A DNA stretch of 64,000 bases from Bacteroidaceae bacterium (GCA_017464815.1 JAFTYI010000031.1:62001-126000), one strand, 5' to 3'. Positions 17,071 through 25,901 are shown, counted from the first letter of the stretch. A program made the numbers and translations. Notes: generated from the letters alone by a model not told the origin.

Positions 17071-19665
17071 TTATTCATAATCCTCCAGTCGCCACTCGTC
17101 GCGCCATTCGATGGTGGGGATACCATCCTTGAAGACTATGGGCAGGAAGACGTAGGTGGCGTTGTAAACATCGTGCGTGGGGCCGACAAGTGTATATTGG
17201 CGATTCCGTACCTGCGGCACACTGAAGTCCTTGGGGTTGGGCTGATGGTCTTTGTATGATTTCAACTTCGATGCGGCTTCACGGATGGGGATGTCCGTGC
17301 CCGTCACATGGGGAAGCCAGCGGTCGGCCAACGCGACATAGAGATTGTCTTTGCCTGGAATCTTGATGACGCAGCATATCTGTGAATTGAACGAGTGGGC
17401 GCACGTGTCGCCTACATGAGGGTCGCCCAGTGTTGTGTAATCGCCATGCGGATCAGTAAGGAGGGCTGTTTCCGTAGGGTTGGGCGTGTAGCCCGTTGTC
17501 CCCGAGGTGAACATGTATATTTGTCCGTCCTTGAGGAAGTGGGCGGGTGCCTCGCGGGTGACGGGCGGACGCATGCCGACGAAATGGCTGGTGTAGTGGG
17601 GCGTGACGTCGGTGTAGTCGTCGGTAAGGTCGGCGCAGATCATCTCCCAGTGGGGACGCTCGAACCACACGTACGCCTTGCCGGTAGCTTCATCGACATA
17701 CATGTCGAAGTCGCCCACACCATAACCCTCGGGCCGCAGATTGCGCACGAAGGTGTAGGGGCCACGGAAATCGTCGGCGGTGAGGATGACGAAATAGCCC
17801 GCCGTGTCTTGGCTTTTGGCCCAGCAGACATACTTCCCGGTCTTCTTGTTGTAGATGATGTGTGGGCGCTCCAGCTTCTGGCTGTAGTGGATGGGCGATA
17901 ACGGATTTACCGTGTCGGGGGCAAGTATCAGCCCCTCGTCCTTCCAGTTGTAGAAGTCGGTAGAGGTGTAGAGGCGGAATCCGCCAAACATGCGGTTGGT
18001 ACCCAGCAGGGCATCCTGCTTGTTCTCGCCATACCAGTAATAGGTGCCGTCCTTATAGAAGAGTTGGAAGGCGTGAGCGTGGATAGGTTTCCCTTCGGTG
18101 TCGAGCCACACCTCACCCGGGCGGACGGATGTGTATTTCATGGGGCTCATCGGCACCTCTTGCACATTCAGGTAGCGGCTCTCTTTGCCTACGGGACGTA
18201 TAGTGACCGGCTTGCCATAGGTGACACTGTTGACACCGTAAAACGATGAATAGGGGGCATTGTCGATGGTGAGCACCGAGTCGGCAGACTCCACGCGGAT
18301 ATCCTTCAGCGAGAATCCCGAAGCGTCGCGCACATAACCCAGCTTCTGGCATTTCACCGTGGCGTTGCCAAAGAACAGATGCTTCAGCGGACTCTCCGGC
18401 ATTCCCTCCACCACCACCATGTTGCGGCATTGCTCTATGATTACGTCGTGGATGGAGATTGTGTGGTAGCGCGGAGTGAAACGGGTCACCTTGGGCACAG
18501 GATAGCGTGCCGCCAGTTCGCCCATCCATTTGACGGAACCGAGTTGGTCGCAATACAGTGCGTCGTAGTTCAGTCGGGCACGCACGCGCTCCACGTAGAT
18601 GTTTGAAATGGTGCCGCCGCGTGTGCGACGTGCCTTGAAGCGGAATCCGCGGTCGGTGCCGTCGAACACACAGTCGTGCATATAGACATTCTTGATGCCG
18701 CCTGCCGTCTCCGTGCCGCACACGATGCCGCCCGCTCCGCGCAAAGCCAGCGAATGGCGGATGACGACACGCTCCGTCGGGCGGTTCACCCGCAGGCCGT
18801 CCCAACCGCGTCCCGACTTGATGGTGTAGCAGTCATCCTGACAGTCGAACGAGCAATATTCCACCAACACATCCTCCGAAGAGTCAACGTCCAGTCCGTC
18901 GGTGCGCCCATGTCCGTGGCTCTTCACGGTCACTCCGCGCACGATGACCTGCGAGCAGTATTGCGGCACGATGTTCCAATAAAGTCCCTGTTCCAACGTC
19001 ACTCCCTCGATAAGCACACGGGTGCAGTTGATGGGGGCAAACGTCTTGGGCAGGAACACGGGGATTGTATCCCTGCCGTCGTAGACGCGTTGCTCCAGTG
19101 GCAATTCGCCCACCACTTTCTCGATGTTTCCGGCCCGTTCGGAGTTGAGGCGGTATATTTCACAATCAGTTGTCGGCCCCACAACCTTGCCCCGTCCTGT
19201 CAGGGCAATGTTGTCGGCTCCGTTGGCATAGATGAATGCTCCCAAGGAGTAAATGTCAATACCCTCGTCGCGTGTATAGACTACAGGCAGGTAATCTTCC
19301 ACCCGCCCGCTGAAGTGCAATTCAGCCCCTTCATCCAAGTGGAGGTTGACGTTGCTCTTGAGCTCGATGCGTCCCGTCTGCCACACGCCTGCGGGGATGT
19401 GCACTGTGCCACCTCCATCGGTAGTCATGCGGTCGATTGCCTTCTGTATGCGTTCAGTCTGCATACCCTTACGCTTCAGTTTCACCGTCACCTCCCTGTC
19501 CGGAAAAGTAGGCCGTTTCAACTGCGCCATCTCAAACGGAGCCGTTATGGGTGCAATTTCGTGAGGCATCACGTCGGGTCCCACTTCACTACGTGTCGGG
19601 ATGTGTTGCGCGCTGGTGCACAATGGCAGCAGAATCGCAATGAGGGTAAATAGGGTTTTCTTCAT
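17071..19665 (-). CDS. GH28-like / GH43_24-like fusion enzyme, secreted
   Basis: Start chosen at 19665, giving signal MKKTLFTLIAILLPLCTSA; the frame is open 14 codons further up. Residues 45-500 are a GH28 beta-helix with RTD256GLD259 and D277-D278 (CQDDCYTIKSGRG), but the catalytic-site His is replaced (RGAGGIVCGTE, A311). Residues 515-864 are a GH43 propeller of the galactanase type with E599 (LERPHI), E705 (REAPAHF) and Q762 (FNSQ), the same set as in the downstream gene. One chain thus joins a pectin-backbone fold and a galactan-cleaving fold. The His loss makes the GH28 half doubtful as a normal hydrolase. Middle gene of a three-gene run. Confidence 0.87.
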   Translation of the reverse strand: MKKTLFTLIAILLPLCTSAQHIPTRSEVGPDVMPHEIAPITAPFEMAQLKRPTFPDREVTVKLKRKGMQTERIQKAIDRMTTDGGGTVHIPAGVWQTGRIELKSNVNLHLDEGAELHFSGRVEDYLPVVYTRDEGIDIYSLGAFIYANGADNIALTGRGKVVGPTTDCEIYRLNSERAGNIEKVVGELPLEQRVYDGRDTIPVFLPKTFAPINCTRVLIEGVTLEQGLYWNIVPQYCSQVIVRGVTVKSHGHGRTDGLDVDSSEDVLVEYCSFDCQDDCYTIKSGRGWDGLRVNRPTERVVIRHSLALRGAGGIVCGTETAGGIKNVYMHDCVFDGTDRGFRFKARRTRGGTISNIYVERVRARLNYDALYCDQLGSVKWMGELAARYPVPKVTRFTPRYHTISIHDVIIEQCRNMVVVEGMPESPLKHLFFGNATVKCQKLGYVRDASGFSLKDIRVESADSVLTIDNAPYSSFYGVNSVTYGKPVTIRPVGKESRYLNVQEVPMSPMKYTSVRPGEVWLDTEGKPIHAHAFQLFYKDGTYYWYGENKQDALLGTNRMFGGFRLYTSTDFYNWKDEGLILAPDTVNPLSPIHYSQKLERPHIIYNKKTGKYVCWAKSQDTAGYFVILTADDFRGPYTFVRNLRPEGYGVGDFDMYVDEATGKAYVWFERPHWEMICADLTDDYTDVTPHYTSHFVGMRPPVTREAPAHFLKDGQIYMFTSGTTGYTPNPTETALLTDPHGDYTTLGDPHVGDTCAHSFNSQICCVIKIPGKDNLYVALADRWLPHVTGTDIPIREAASKLKSYKDHQPNPKDFSVPQVRNRQYTLVGPTHDVYNATYVFLPIVFKDGIPTIEWRDEWRLEDYE

Positions 19666-19741
19666 ATTCAAATGTCCTGTCTTAATAAATAATAACCTAT
19701 GACTCAAAAAAGATGAAGGGTGAGGATAGTAAAACTAGGGG

Positions 19742-20752
19742 TTACCATGCTTTCACTAACTGTTCGTACTCCCTTTGGGTAATGGGCAGGATGGAGCCGT
19801 GGCGGGGAGTGAAATTCCCTTCGGTCTTTGTCTCGCGGACAAGGGTGAAGTGGGTCAGGTCGGCAGTCGTGCAAAAGTGGAAGACTTTGTCGGCATAGCA
19901 GTCGTAGGCCAATACCCAACCGCTACCATCATTGAGCGGATAGGCCGACGAACCTTCCGACTTCAGATTTACCCCTTCAGGTTTCATCAGTCCGTCTGCA
20001 AGGCACCATGTAGTGCTGTCAGTCAGACTGGTGGCGGTGAATTTTTTGCGACCGGTGCCTTTCAGACCACCTCCCCATGTGTTGAAAAAGATGTGATAAA
20101 CTCCGTTCCCATCGCGCACAATGTCGGTGTCGATGCTGGGACCATCATAACGGAACAGCCGCTTGGGAGAGTCCTCCAAGTCTGTGAATCCTTCATTGGC
20201 ATAGGCGTAGAAGACAGCATCCTTCGGATAAGGACCATCTTTTGGCGAGTGCAGGGAAAAATAGACCATATACTTCTCCGCCTCGGGGTCATAGATGGTC
20301 TGCGGTGCCCATACGGCATCAGCCAATGCGGCATCCTCTCCCGCATAGCGGGTGGGGAAATCAATGGTGGCGTGCGTCCAATTGATTAAATCTTCCGACT
20401 GCATCAGCACGATGCCCCGGCATGTCCATTTGCCCTTAGACATGTCCATGTCTGTGAGGCTCATCAGTATGCGCCCATCTTCTGCGCGTAGCAAGTGTGG
20501 GTCGCGCACACCGCCCGACCGGCTGATGGTGTCAGCGGCAATCACAGGACGTCCGCCGTTCAGCGGTGTGAAGTCCAACCCGTTTTCACTCACGGCATAG
20601 CACACCTGTTGTCCCTCCGTCTTGTCATTGATGAAGTAGGCAAAGAGGTAGTGGGTCAACGGTTCGGAGGCCTTTTTCTTTGGGGTACAACTGTTCAGCA
20701 GACAAAGGGCTGCTATAAGAGCAATAGTGGGGATGGTTCTTTTCATATTCAT
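19742..20752 (-). CDS. GH43-like lipoprotein glycosidase
   Basis: Start chosen at 20752 (MNMKRTIPTIALIAALCLLNSC, lipobox with C22); 14 upstream codons in frame lack signal character. The propeller has D84 (GVRDPHLL), SID208TD210 and E259/E266 (KPEGVNLKSEGSSAY) as likely base, pKa-modulating Asp and acid. The opening HYLFAYFINDKTEGQQVCYA marks a GH43-like branch common in gut Bacteroidales pectin loci; the subfamily is not certain. Probably an arabinofuranosidase or related exo-enzyme. First gene of the pectin run, with a possible promoter at 20782-20789. Confidence 0.8.
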   Translation of the reverse strand: MNMKRTIPTIALIAALCLLNSCTPKKKASEPLTHYLFAYFINDKTEGQQVCYAVSENGLDFTPLNGGRPVIAADTISRSGGVRDPHLLRAEDGRILMSLTDMDMSKGKWTCRGIVLMQSEDLINWTHATIDFPTRYAGEDAALADAVWAPQTIYDPEAEKYMVYFSLHSPKDGPYPKDAVFYAYANEGFTDLEDSPKRLFRYDGPSIDTDIVRDGNGVYHIFFNTWGGGLKGTGRKKFTATSLTDSTTWCLADGLMKPEGVNLKSEGSSAYPLNDGSGWVLAYDCYADKVFHFCTTADLTHFTLVRETKTEGNFTPRHGSILPITQREYEQLVKAW

Positions 20753-20781
20753 GGTAATTATTCTTCTCTTCAAACATGGGG

Positions 20782-20789
20782 CAAATATA
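20782..20789 (-). promoter_or_regulatory. Putative -7 box of the pectin-enzyme run
   Basis: TATATTTG on the minus strand, about 30 bases before the GH43 lipoprotein start. No TTG at -33, so it may need an activator. No hybrid two-component or anti-sigma regulator for it is in the window. Confidence 0.5.
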
Positions 20790-21293
20790 GTCAATAAAAA
20801 GGAAATAGAGAAAAGAATGAGGTGAAAGTTTCCTATTTTTACAAATGCATTCTGCTTTTTAGCGCAAAAAGTTCCTTTGTTTGATGGAAAATACGGACCT
20901 TTGCCGCAGATTTACATTGAAAATCGTAAGTAGTACTTAGGATTTACAATGAAAAAGTGATAGTATAACAGTTAAAAAGAATAGTGCTTTTGAGTGTTAT
21001 CTTGAACAGAATCAAGAAGTTGGTGTTCTACTACTGCTCTATGTTCATGACTTTCTTCATGCTTTGTGGAGAGGAGGACTGTTTTAGAAGGAAGAAACTC
21101 ACGTTTGAAGAAAATGCAACTCATGTCATTTCCCTTTACACTCTTTGGTAATAATGTCTGCACGGCTATTTCCTTCCTATTTCATTAAAAGGAAAGGGCG
21201 TGTGACAAGGGGATTTCTGCATAAATATGCAGTGCTTGAAGGGTGGGGATGGCTTGAAAAAACGGTGATGAATGGATGTCCTCGCTCTTCCTC

Positions 21294-21407
21294 TCCTAAA
21301 ATTCCGCGGAACTTTAGGAGTGCTTCCGCCTGTGCGCAGTTGCGCACCGATGGAAATTTAGGAACTCTTCAGCGGAATTTTAGGAGCGGTTCGGCGGAAT
21401 TTTAGGA
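21294..21407. repeat. GCGGAATTTTAGGA repeat cluster
   Basis: A 26-bp near-palindrome at 21294-21319 (TCCTAAAATTCCG / CGGAACTTTAGGA, 12 of 13 paired) is followed by direct copies of GCGGAATTTTAGGA at 21372-21385 and 21394-21407, and a weaker copy near 21350-21364. Copies are about 22 or 44 bp apart. Confidence 0.65.
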
Positions 21408-21711
21408 TAGGTGCCTTGAAAAGGGCCTGTCGGATGGGTGGGCGGTCGCTCTTCTGGAAATTTACGAATGCATATTTATACGTCCCGATTTGCATAATTA
21501 TGCAGGAATGGAGGCTCGAGAATCGCGTATATGGGCGCGAAGTCTCTTTCGCTCGAAAAACGGGCAAAATTTCAATCAGTCCATAACTGCCTGATGTTCA
21601 GCCTTGGGATGAGGCTCCCTTAGCCCTGGGTTAAGGCGGCCTTAACCTTGGGATGATGTCGGTGAAGTCGTGCAGTTTTTCTGTTTCTTTACGTGGCGCT
21701 TGATGAAATGT

Positions 21712-21840
21712 TTACAGAATCTCCACCACCGCGCGGCGGTAATGGGTCAATCGGGGAGTCCCGTTGTCCGTTACGCGCAGAATCAGGTGGATGGTGTCGC
21801 CCTCTTTGGCGTCGGAGGGGATGGTGAGCGAGAGTCGCTG
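21712..21840 (-). pseudogene. 3' remnant of a DUF1593 (cellulose-binding/nucleoside-hydrolase-like) gene
   Basis: The last 42 codons before the stop read QRLSLTIPSDAKEGDTIHL... ending VTDNGTPRLTHYRRAVVEIL. This closely resembles the C-terminal beta-sandwich end of secreted DUF1593-family proteins of gut Bacteroidales (the pattern T-I-H-L-I-x-x-V-T-D-N-G-T-P is characteristic). Upstream, the frame runs straight into 21-bp repeats (21841-21903) and then non-coding DNA, so more than nine tenths of the gene is gone. The family call rests on recognition of the tail alone. Confidence 0.6.
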
Positions 21841-21903
21841 ATTTCCATAGTCCATCCCTGCATTTCCATAGTCAAGGCGTGGACTTTCATAGCCCATCTC
21901 TTC
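21841..21903. repeat. 21-bp tandem array, three units
   Basis: ATTTCCATAGTCCATCCCTGC, then two variants starting at 21862 and 21883. It has the same word and period as the array at 8567-8650. It starts exactly where the DUF1593 remnant ends. Confidence 0.75.
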
Positions 21904-22003
21904 CTTTTCACTCATTCCCAACTAAGAACTCTCCAGAATACGCCTTGCTTTTTTGCCTCCAAAAATATTCTGCTATATATTTTTTTATTCAGCGGAATAT
22001 TAC

Positions 22004-22011
22004 TACTTTTG
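22004..22011 (+). promoter_or_regulatory. Putative -7 box of the DUF2442 gene
   Basis: TACTTTTG in an AT-rich stretch, giving a leader of about 165 bases. No TTG at -33. Confidence 0.5.
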
Positions 22012-22181
22012 CACAAAATAGTTCGAAAAAGTGTGTTGTTTATACACAAAATCGAAGAATTTAGTGTAAGATGAGGAGAGGGAACGTTTCTCGTAAACGG
22101 AATATACGATTTGGATTCTGTCAATTGTATAGGCGAATGAATGTCATCACATTATCCATAGCCCCTTTAAAATAGTAATAT

Positions 22182-22430
22182 ATGGAAAATCAAGAATTGC
22201 TTAGAGTGGTCGATGTGGAATATCTGCATGACTATACAATGGAATTGGAGTTCAGCAATGGTGAACGACGTATCGTTGACTTTGAGCCATTGCTCATTGG
22301 CAAACTTCGCGAACAATTGCGAGACCACAGTAAGTTTGTGCAATTTGCCCTTACCGATTGGACACTGGAGTGGTACAACGGTGTTGATTTTGCCCCTGAG
22401 AAACTTTATGAGTTGGGTAAGGTGGCGTGA
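22182..22430 (+). CDS. DUF2442 domain protein
   Basis: 82 residues, nearly all one DUF2442 domain (VDVEYLHDYTMELEFSNGE, DFEPLL, FALTDWTLEWYNGVDFAPE). This small fold is often coded beside a DUF4160 protein in pairs suspected to be toxin-antitoxin or conjugative-element cargo; no DUF4160 frame was found next to it here, so it is an orphan. Cytosolic, function unknown. It stands alone between the decayed region and a strong two-way terminator. Confidence 0.85.
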   Translation: MENQELLRVVDVEYLHDYTMELEFSNGERRIVDFEPLLIGKLREQLRDHSKFVQFALTDWTLEWYNGVDFAPEKLYELGKVA

Positions 22431-22463
22431 GTTTTTAAGGGTGCAATTACTTGGCGAATATAG

Positions 22464-22517
22464 GAATCGCGTATTTCCGTCCAACTTCTTTTTCGGACGG
22501 AAATACGCGATTCTTTT
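22464..22517. terminator. Bidirectional terminator between DUF2442 and GH2 genes
   Basis: A perfect 19-bp stem (22464-22482 with 22495-22513, GAATCGCGTATTTCCGTCC), a 12-base loop, and TTTT after the plus-strand arm. The two genes converge on it. Confidence 0.9.
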
Positions 22518-22537
22518 ATGGGAGCAATCTTCCTTTT

Positions 22538-25096
22538 TTACTCGTACTCCTCAGCCTTGTAGGGCGAGATGTTGTTCAGTGTGCCAATCTGTCCTTCGAT
22601 GACGGGGGTGGTCATCAGGCGGTGCAGGTCGGTGGTGGTGATGGCGGTCTTTGGGGCAAAATGCTCGGAGTTCATGTAGCGGAGCACGCTCTGGTAGAAG
22701 TGCTTGCCTTCGGTGTATTCGGCAGCCTTCTCCAGGTCTGCCATGACGACGAGCAGCTTTCCTTTTCCTACGGCGAACTCAAAGACGAGACCCAGCTTGT
22801 GGTTGCGTTCGATGTTGTCAATCACCTGCACGATGGGACGGTAGTCGGCGGCCGTGTTGTCCAGTTTGAAAGGGGTGCTGGCTTTGATGACGGGGAACCA
22901 CTGCCAGTTGGTGTGTGTGTCGGTTGGGAAGCTGTTGAAGAGCGGGTGCGTGGGGTCGGTGAGGATGCCGAGCGTACCAGGCGACACGTGGCGGTTGTTG
23001 TTCTCCGAAATGGTTTTGAACATGCGGTAGTTCCAGTAATCGGTCTGGAACAATCCGCCTACGGTCAGTTCCGACTCGCCAGGCATGAACAACACCTTTT
23101 CGCCCTCTTCCAGACGGCCTGTCACGTCGGTCGTGAGGGTGCGTGTGATGGTTGCCTCCTTTTTAAGTCTGTCCAAGTCGTTTTCAGCAGGATATACCCA
23201 CAGTTCATAAGTGTTAGGCTCCGCTTTTCCCTCGATGGCAAGGGTGAGGACGAGCTTGGCGGCGTTGTTGTAATTGCTCAGGTCAATGTCCAATGCTCCG
23301 GCGTCGATGAGTCCGTAGCCGTCGCTCTCGATGGCTATTTCGCCCTGCTTCTCGCCCAGTGTCCAGGTGATGCGTTTGCCGGCAAGGCTCTCTTCACCGT
23401 AGTTGGCCACTTTCACCTGGGCATGGATGCCTTCGTCGTTGGTGAAGCAGAACTTGTCGGCAATGAGCAGGGGCACCACGGGGGCACAGAAGCCGCGCCA
23501 CTCCTCGGCGGTACACATGCCTTTGGAGTCGAGGAAGGCGTCGAGAATGCCCACGTAGGCGCTACCCTGACCAGGGTAGTCCTGCAGGTCGAGCAGTTGG
23601 AAGCCTGCCATGTTGGGCGTGCGCAGGTCCATCTCGATGTCCTGCTTATAGAGGCGCAGGCTCCACTGGCCGCTGGCTTGGTGGAAGGCCTTGGCTTGGT
23701 CGGCCATGCCTGCCTTTGCGAGGCGGTCGCGAAAAATCTCCATGTTGTAGGGGTAGAGTGCACCAGTGTATTTGGCGATTTCGTCGTAGTTGGGATAAGT
23801 CTGGAACTGTGCCGTCTCGTGCGAGATGATGGGTACGGTGGCCAGCGAGCATCCCTCCTCGAAGTTCATCCGTGTGTTGGGATAGAAGTGGTTTATCATA
23901 CCCCCGTCGGCCGCATCGGCAAAGGAGAACGAGCCGCGCGTGTGTGTGCCGTAGCCTCCCCATCCTTCGCCACCTACGCGGCAAGTGACGAAGAAGTCCA
24001 TGCCGGGTTTTACACCCTGATAGCCTAAGTAGTAGTTAGAGCTGAGTGTGTAGATTTTGTCGGGAGCCATGGCACGGAAGTGCTCGATAAACTCTGTCAT
24101 CTTGGGAATGCTGCCTCGCAGCTCGTTACCAAGGGCAAACATGCGGAATGAGGGGTGGTGGGCATACTCGCGCATGATGGCCTCGCCCTCGGCCATGAGG
24201 AACTCCATCAGTACGGTGTCCTTGGGATTGAAGTTGCCCCAAAAGGGAAGTTCGGGTTGCAGGTAAATGCCATATTCGTCGGCCGCCACAAAGGCTGCTT
24301 CGGGCGGACACCATGAGTGGAACCGCACGTGGTTGAGGCCATATTCCTCGCACACGGCAAAGTAACGGCGCCACGAATCGACGTCCATTGCCACATGTCC
24401 CGTCAGCGGCCACACGCTGGCATCGTGGCGTCCACGCAGGTAGATGGGGTGTCCGTTGGCGAAGAACTGTTGCCCTTCGATGTGGAAGTCTTTGAAGGCG
24501 GGATGTTCGGGAATCGCCTCCTTCTCGGGCAGGGTGGTGCTGAGGCTGATGCGGCCAATGATGCCGTTCCAGTTGGTCTGTGTGTTTTCCGTGTAGGCGT
24601 GGCTGCTGTCATACACCTGTTCGGGCACACCGCTGCCATTGTCCACCATGATGGCCAGCTCGTGCACGCCGGGGGTGAGGCTGGCCGTCAGGTCAAACCG
24701 TTGTGGAACGGAGATGAGCTTCGATGTGCCCACCAACTTTCCGTCGACATAGACCTCTGTGGGCTTGGTCCGCTCGAGTGTGAGGTAAATCGCCTTCTCT
24801 TTCCAGGCAGACGGTATCTCCACCGTGCGGCGATACCATGCGCGTCCCTTGTAAGAGTAGGGGCGCGACAGGTGTGTCGTTTCGCCCTTCCACTCGATGG
24901 TGTCGCCCTTGCGGTTGGTGTCGGTGGTGCCTGGCAGTGTCACCGTCTCGGGCATCTCGTCGGTGGGTTTCACACTTCCCTCACGGTCGAGCGCAAAGCT
25001 CCATGTGCCGCTCAGGTCAATTGACTGGTTGTCACTCGTGCAGGCCTGCATCAGCAAGGCTGCGATGGTGAACAAAATAGTTGCTATATGTTTCAT
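22538..25096 (-). CDS. GH2 glycoside hydrolase, lipoprotein
   Basis: 852 residues. Lipoprotein signal MKHIATILFTIAALLMQAC with C19. An N-terminal sugar-binding jelly roll (about 28-185: LSGTWSFALD, RAWYRRTVEIP, VYVDGKLVG), an Ig-like part and a TIM barrel follow. The acid/base is E325 (ALGNELRG) and the nucleophile E427 (IISHETAQF). About 300 further residues form extra beta domains. GH2 covers beta-galactosidases, beta-glucuronidases and others; the loop GHVAMDVDSWRRYF and the S-H-E nucleophile motif are seen in enzymes of pectin loci, but substrate cannot be fixed. Single gene, facing the DUF2442 gene over a shared terminator. Confidence 0.9.
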   Translation of the reverse strand: MKHIATILFTIAALLMQACTSDNQSIDLSGTWSFALDREGSVKPTDEMPETVTLPGTTDTNRKGDTIEWKGETTHLSRPYSYKGRAWYRRTVEIPSAWKEKAIYLTLERTKPTEVYVDGKLVGTSKLISVPQRFDLTASLTPGVHELAIMVDNGSGVPEQVYDSSHAYTENTQTNWNGIIGRISLSTTLPEKEAIPEHPAFKDFHIEGQQFFANGHPIYLRGRHDASVWPLTGHVAMDVDSWRRYFAVCEEYGLNHVRFHSWCPPEAAFVAADEYGIYLQPELPFWGNFNPKDTVLMEFLMAEGEAIMREYAHHPSFRMFALGNELRGSIPKMTEFIEHFRAMAPDKIYTLSSNYYLGYQGVKPGMDFFVTCRVGGEGWGGYGTHTRGSFSFADAADGGMINHFYPNTRMNFEEGCSLATVPIISHETAQFQTYPNYDEIAKYTGALYPYNMEIFRDRLAKAGMADQAKAFHQASGQWSLRLYKQDIEMDLRTPNMAGFQLLDLQDYPGQGSAYVGILDAFLDSKGMCTAEEWRGFCAPVVPLLIADKFCFTNDEGIHAQVKVANYGEESLAGKRITWTLGEKQGEIAIESDGYGLIDAGALDIDLSNYNNAAKLVLTLAIEGKAEPNTYELWVYPAENDLDRLKKEATITRTLTTDVTGRLEEGEKVLFMPGESELTVGGLFQTDYWNYRMFKTISENNNRHVSPGTLGILTDPTHPLFNSFPTDTHTNWQWFPVIKASTPFKLDNTAADYRPIVQVIDNIERNHKLGLVFEFAVGKGKLLVVMADLEKAAEYTEGKHFYQSVLRYMNSEHFAPKTAITTTDLHRLMTTPVIEGQIGTLNNISPYKAEEYE

Positions 25097-25175
25097 GATG
25101 TCGGTTGTTGTTTTTTAGTCTTTTTTATGTTGTTAGTAATGTCCTACAGGTTATTGAATGCGGCTTGTAATCCGT

Positions 25176-25856
25176 CTACCCCTCTGTCCTTGAGTACTCT
25201 ATCCCCCGATTGATGTAGTGCAGAAAGGGTTGGGTGGTGCGGAAAAGTTCGGCCACACGGCGGGGCAGGTCGTCGGCCAGCATGAAGTCCGTGTCGGGCG
25301 TGTGGCACAGGCAGAAGTTTTTCAGGCGGATATACTCCTCGTAGGGCGTTCCGTCGGGGAAACCCTTGGGATTGCGCTTCAGACATCCGTCGCGGTCGAG
25401 GTGGAAGTGGGGAGCCGCCTGTTGCACCGTCGCTTCGAAGTCGCCCTGTCCGTAGGCGATATCCTCGCGCAGGATGCGCAGGGCATCGGGTGTGCAGCAA
25501 TAGTCGCCCGTGGCCAGCATGTGGGCATCGGGATAGCCTTCGCCGCCGGTGCCGATGTGGAAGTAGTAGCCTGCAAAGCCCGACTTCTTGCCGCCGGGAT
25601 TGATGAAGGCGCCCATGTGAGTCTTGTAGGGGCTCTTGTCGGATGAGAAGCGCACGTCGCGGTAGATGCGGTAGGTGCAATCCTTGGCCTTGAGGCCCGC
25701 TACAGTGGGGTCGAATTGGCCGATTTCGCCAATCAGTTCGTCCACCAGGCGGTGGAATTTCTCTTGTGCGTGCAGGTACTGCTCCTTGTGGGCATTGAAC
25801 CATGCGCGGTCGTTATGCTGTTTCAGTTCGCGCAGGAAACGGATGATTTCTTTCAT
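25176..25856 (-). CDS. DUF2461 (TIGR02453) family protein
   Basis: 226 residues from ATG 25856. A promoter (25902-25931) lies just before this start, which rules out the in-frame codons further up. Family text: RFLRELKQHNDRAWFNAHK, YRIYRDVRFSSDKSPYKTH, GYYFHIG and GDYCCTPDALRILRED. The family is widespread in bacteria and fungi, cytosolic, with no known reaction. The conserved Arg-Asp-Arg-Phe-Ser-x-x-K block suggests a binding site. No operon partner; the DNA-metabolism genes upstream end 147 bp away. Confidence 0.9.
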   Translation of the reverse strand: MKEIIRFLRELKQHNDRAWFNAHKEQYLHAQEKFHRLVDELIGEIGQFDPTVAGLKAKDCTYRIYRDVRFSSDKSPYKTHMGAFINPGGKKSGFAGYYFHIGTGGEGYPDAHMLATGDYCCTPDALRILREDIAYGQGDFEATVQQAAPHFHLDRDGCLKRNPKGFPDGTPYEEYIRLKNFCLCHTPDTDFMLADDLPRRVAELFRTTQPFLHYINRGIEYSRTEG

Positions 25857-25901
25857 GGTGTATGCTTTTATTTCTCTCTGGCTGTTTTTATTCTCTGGCC
25901 A

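Larger units (their letters stand above)
20753..21711. other. Repeat-rich region without a gene
   Basis: About 960 bp without a supported gene. It holds the -7 box at 20782-20789, an imperfect direct repeat GATTTACAWTGAAAA (20909-20923 and 20941-20955, 32 bp apart), the 22-bp repeat cluster at 21294-21407, and a perfect hairpin GGTTAAGG-CGG-CCTTAACC (21629-21647) inside a string of CCTTGGGATGA words. Short open frames here show no family likeness. With the gene remnant at 21712-21840 it looks like decayed DNA. Confidence 0.6.

Noticed and set aside
22071-22175. 34-codon frame just before the DUF2442 gene, considered as a DUF4160 partner
   Set aside because: No DUF4160 motif; the sequence is basic and featureless, and no ribosome-binding site is evident.
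22451-24028. 525-codon open frame on the plus strand
   Set aside because: It lies wholly opposite the GH2 gene, has no family likeness and a composition typical of antisense reading of a GC-biased gene.
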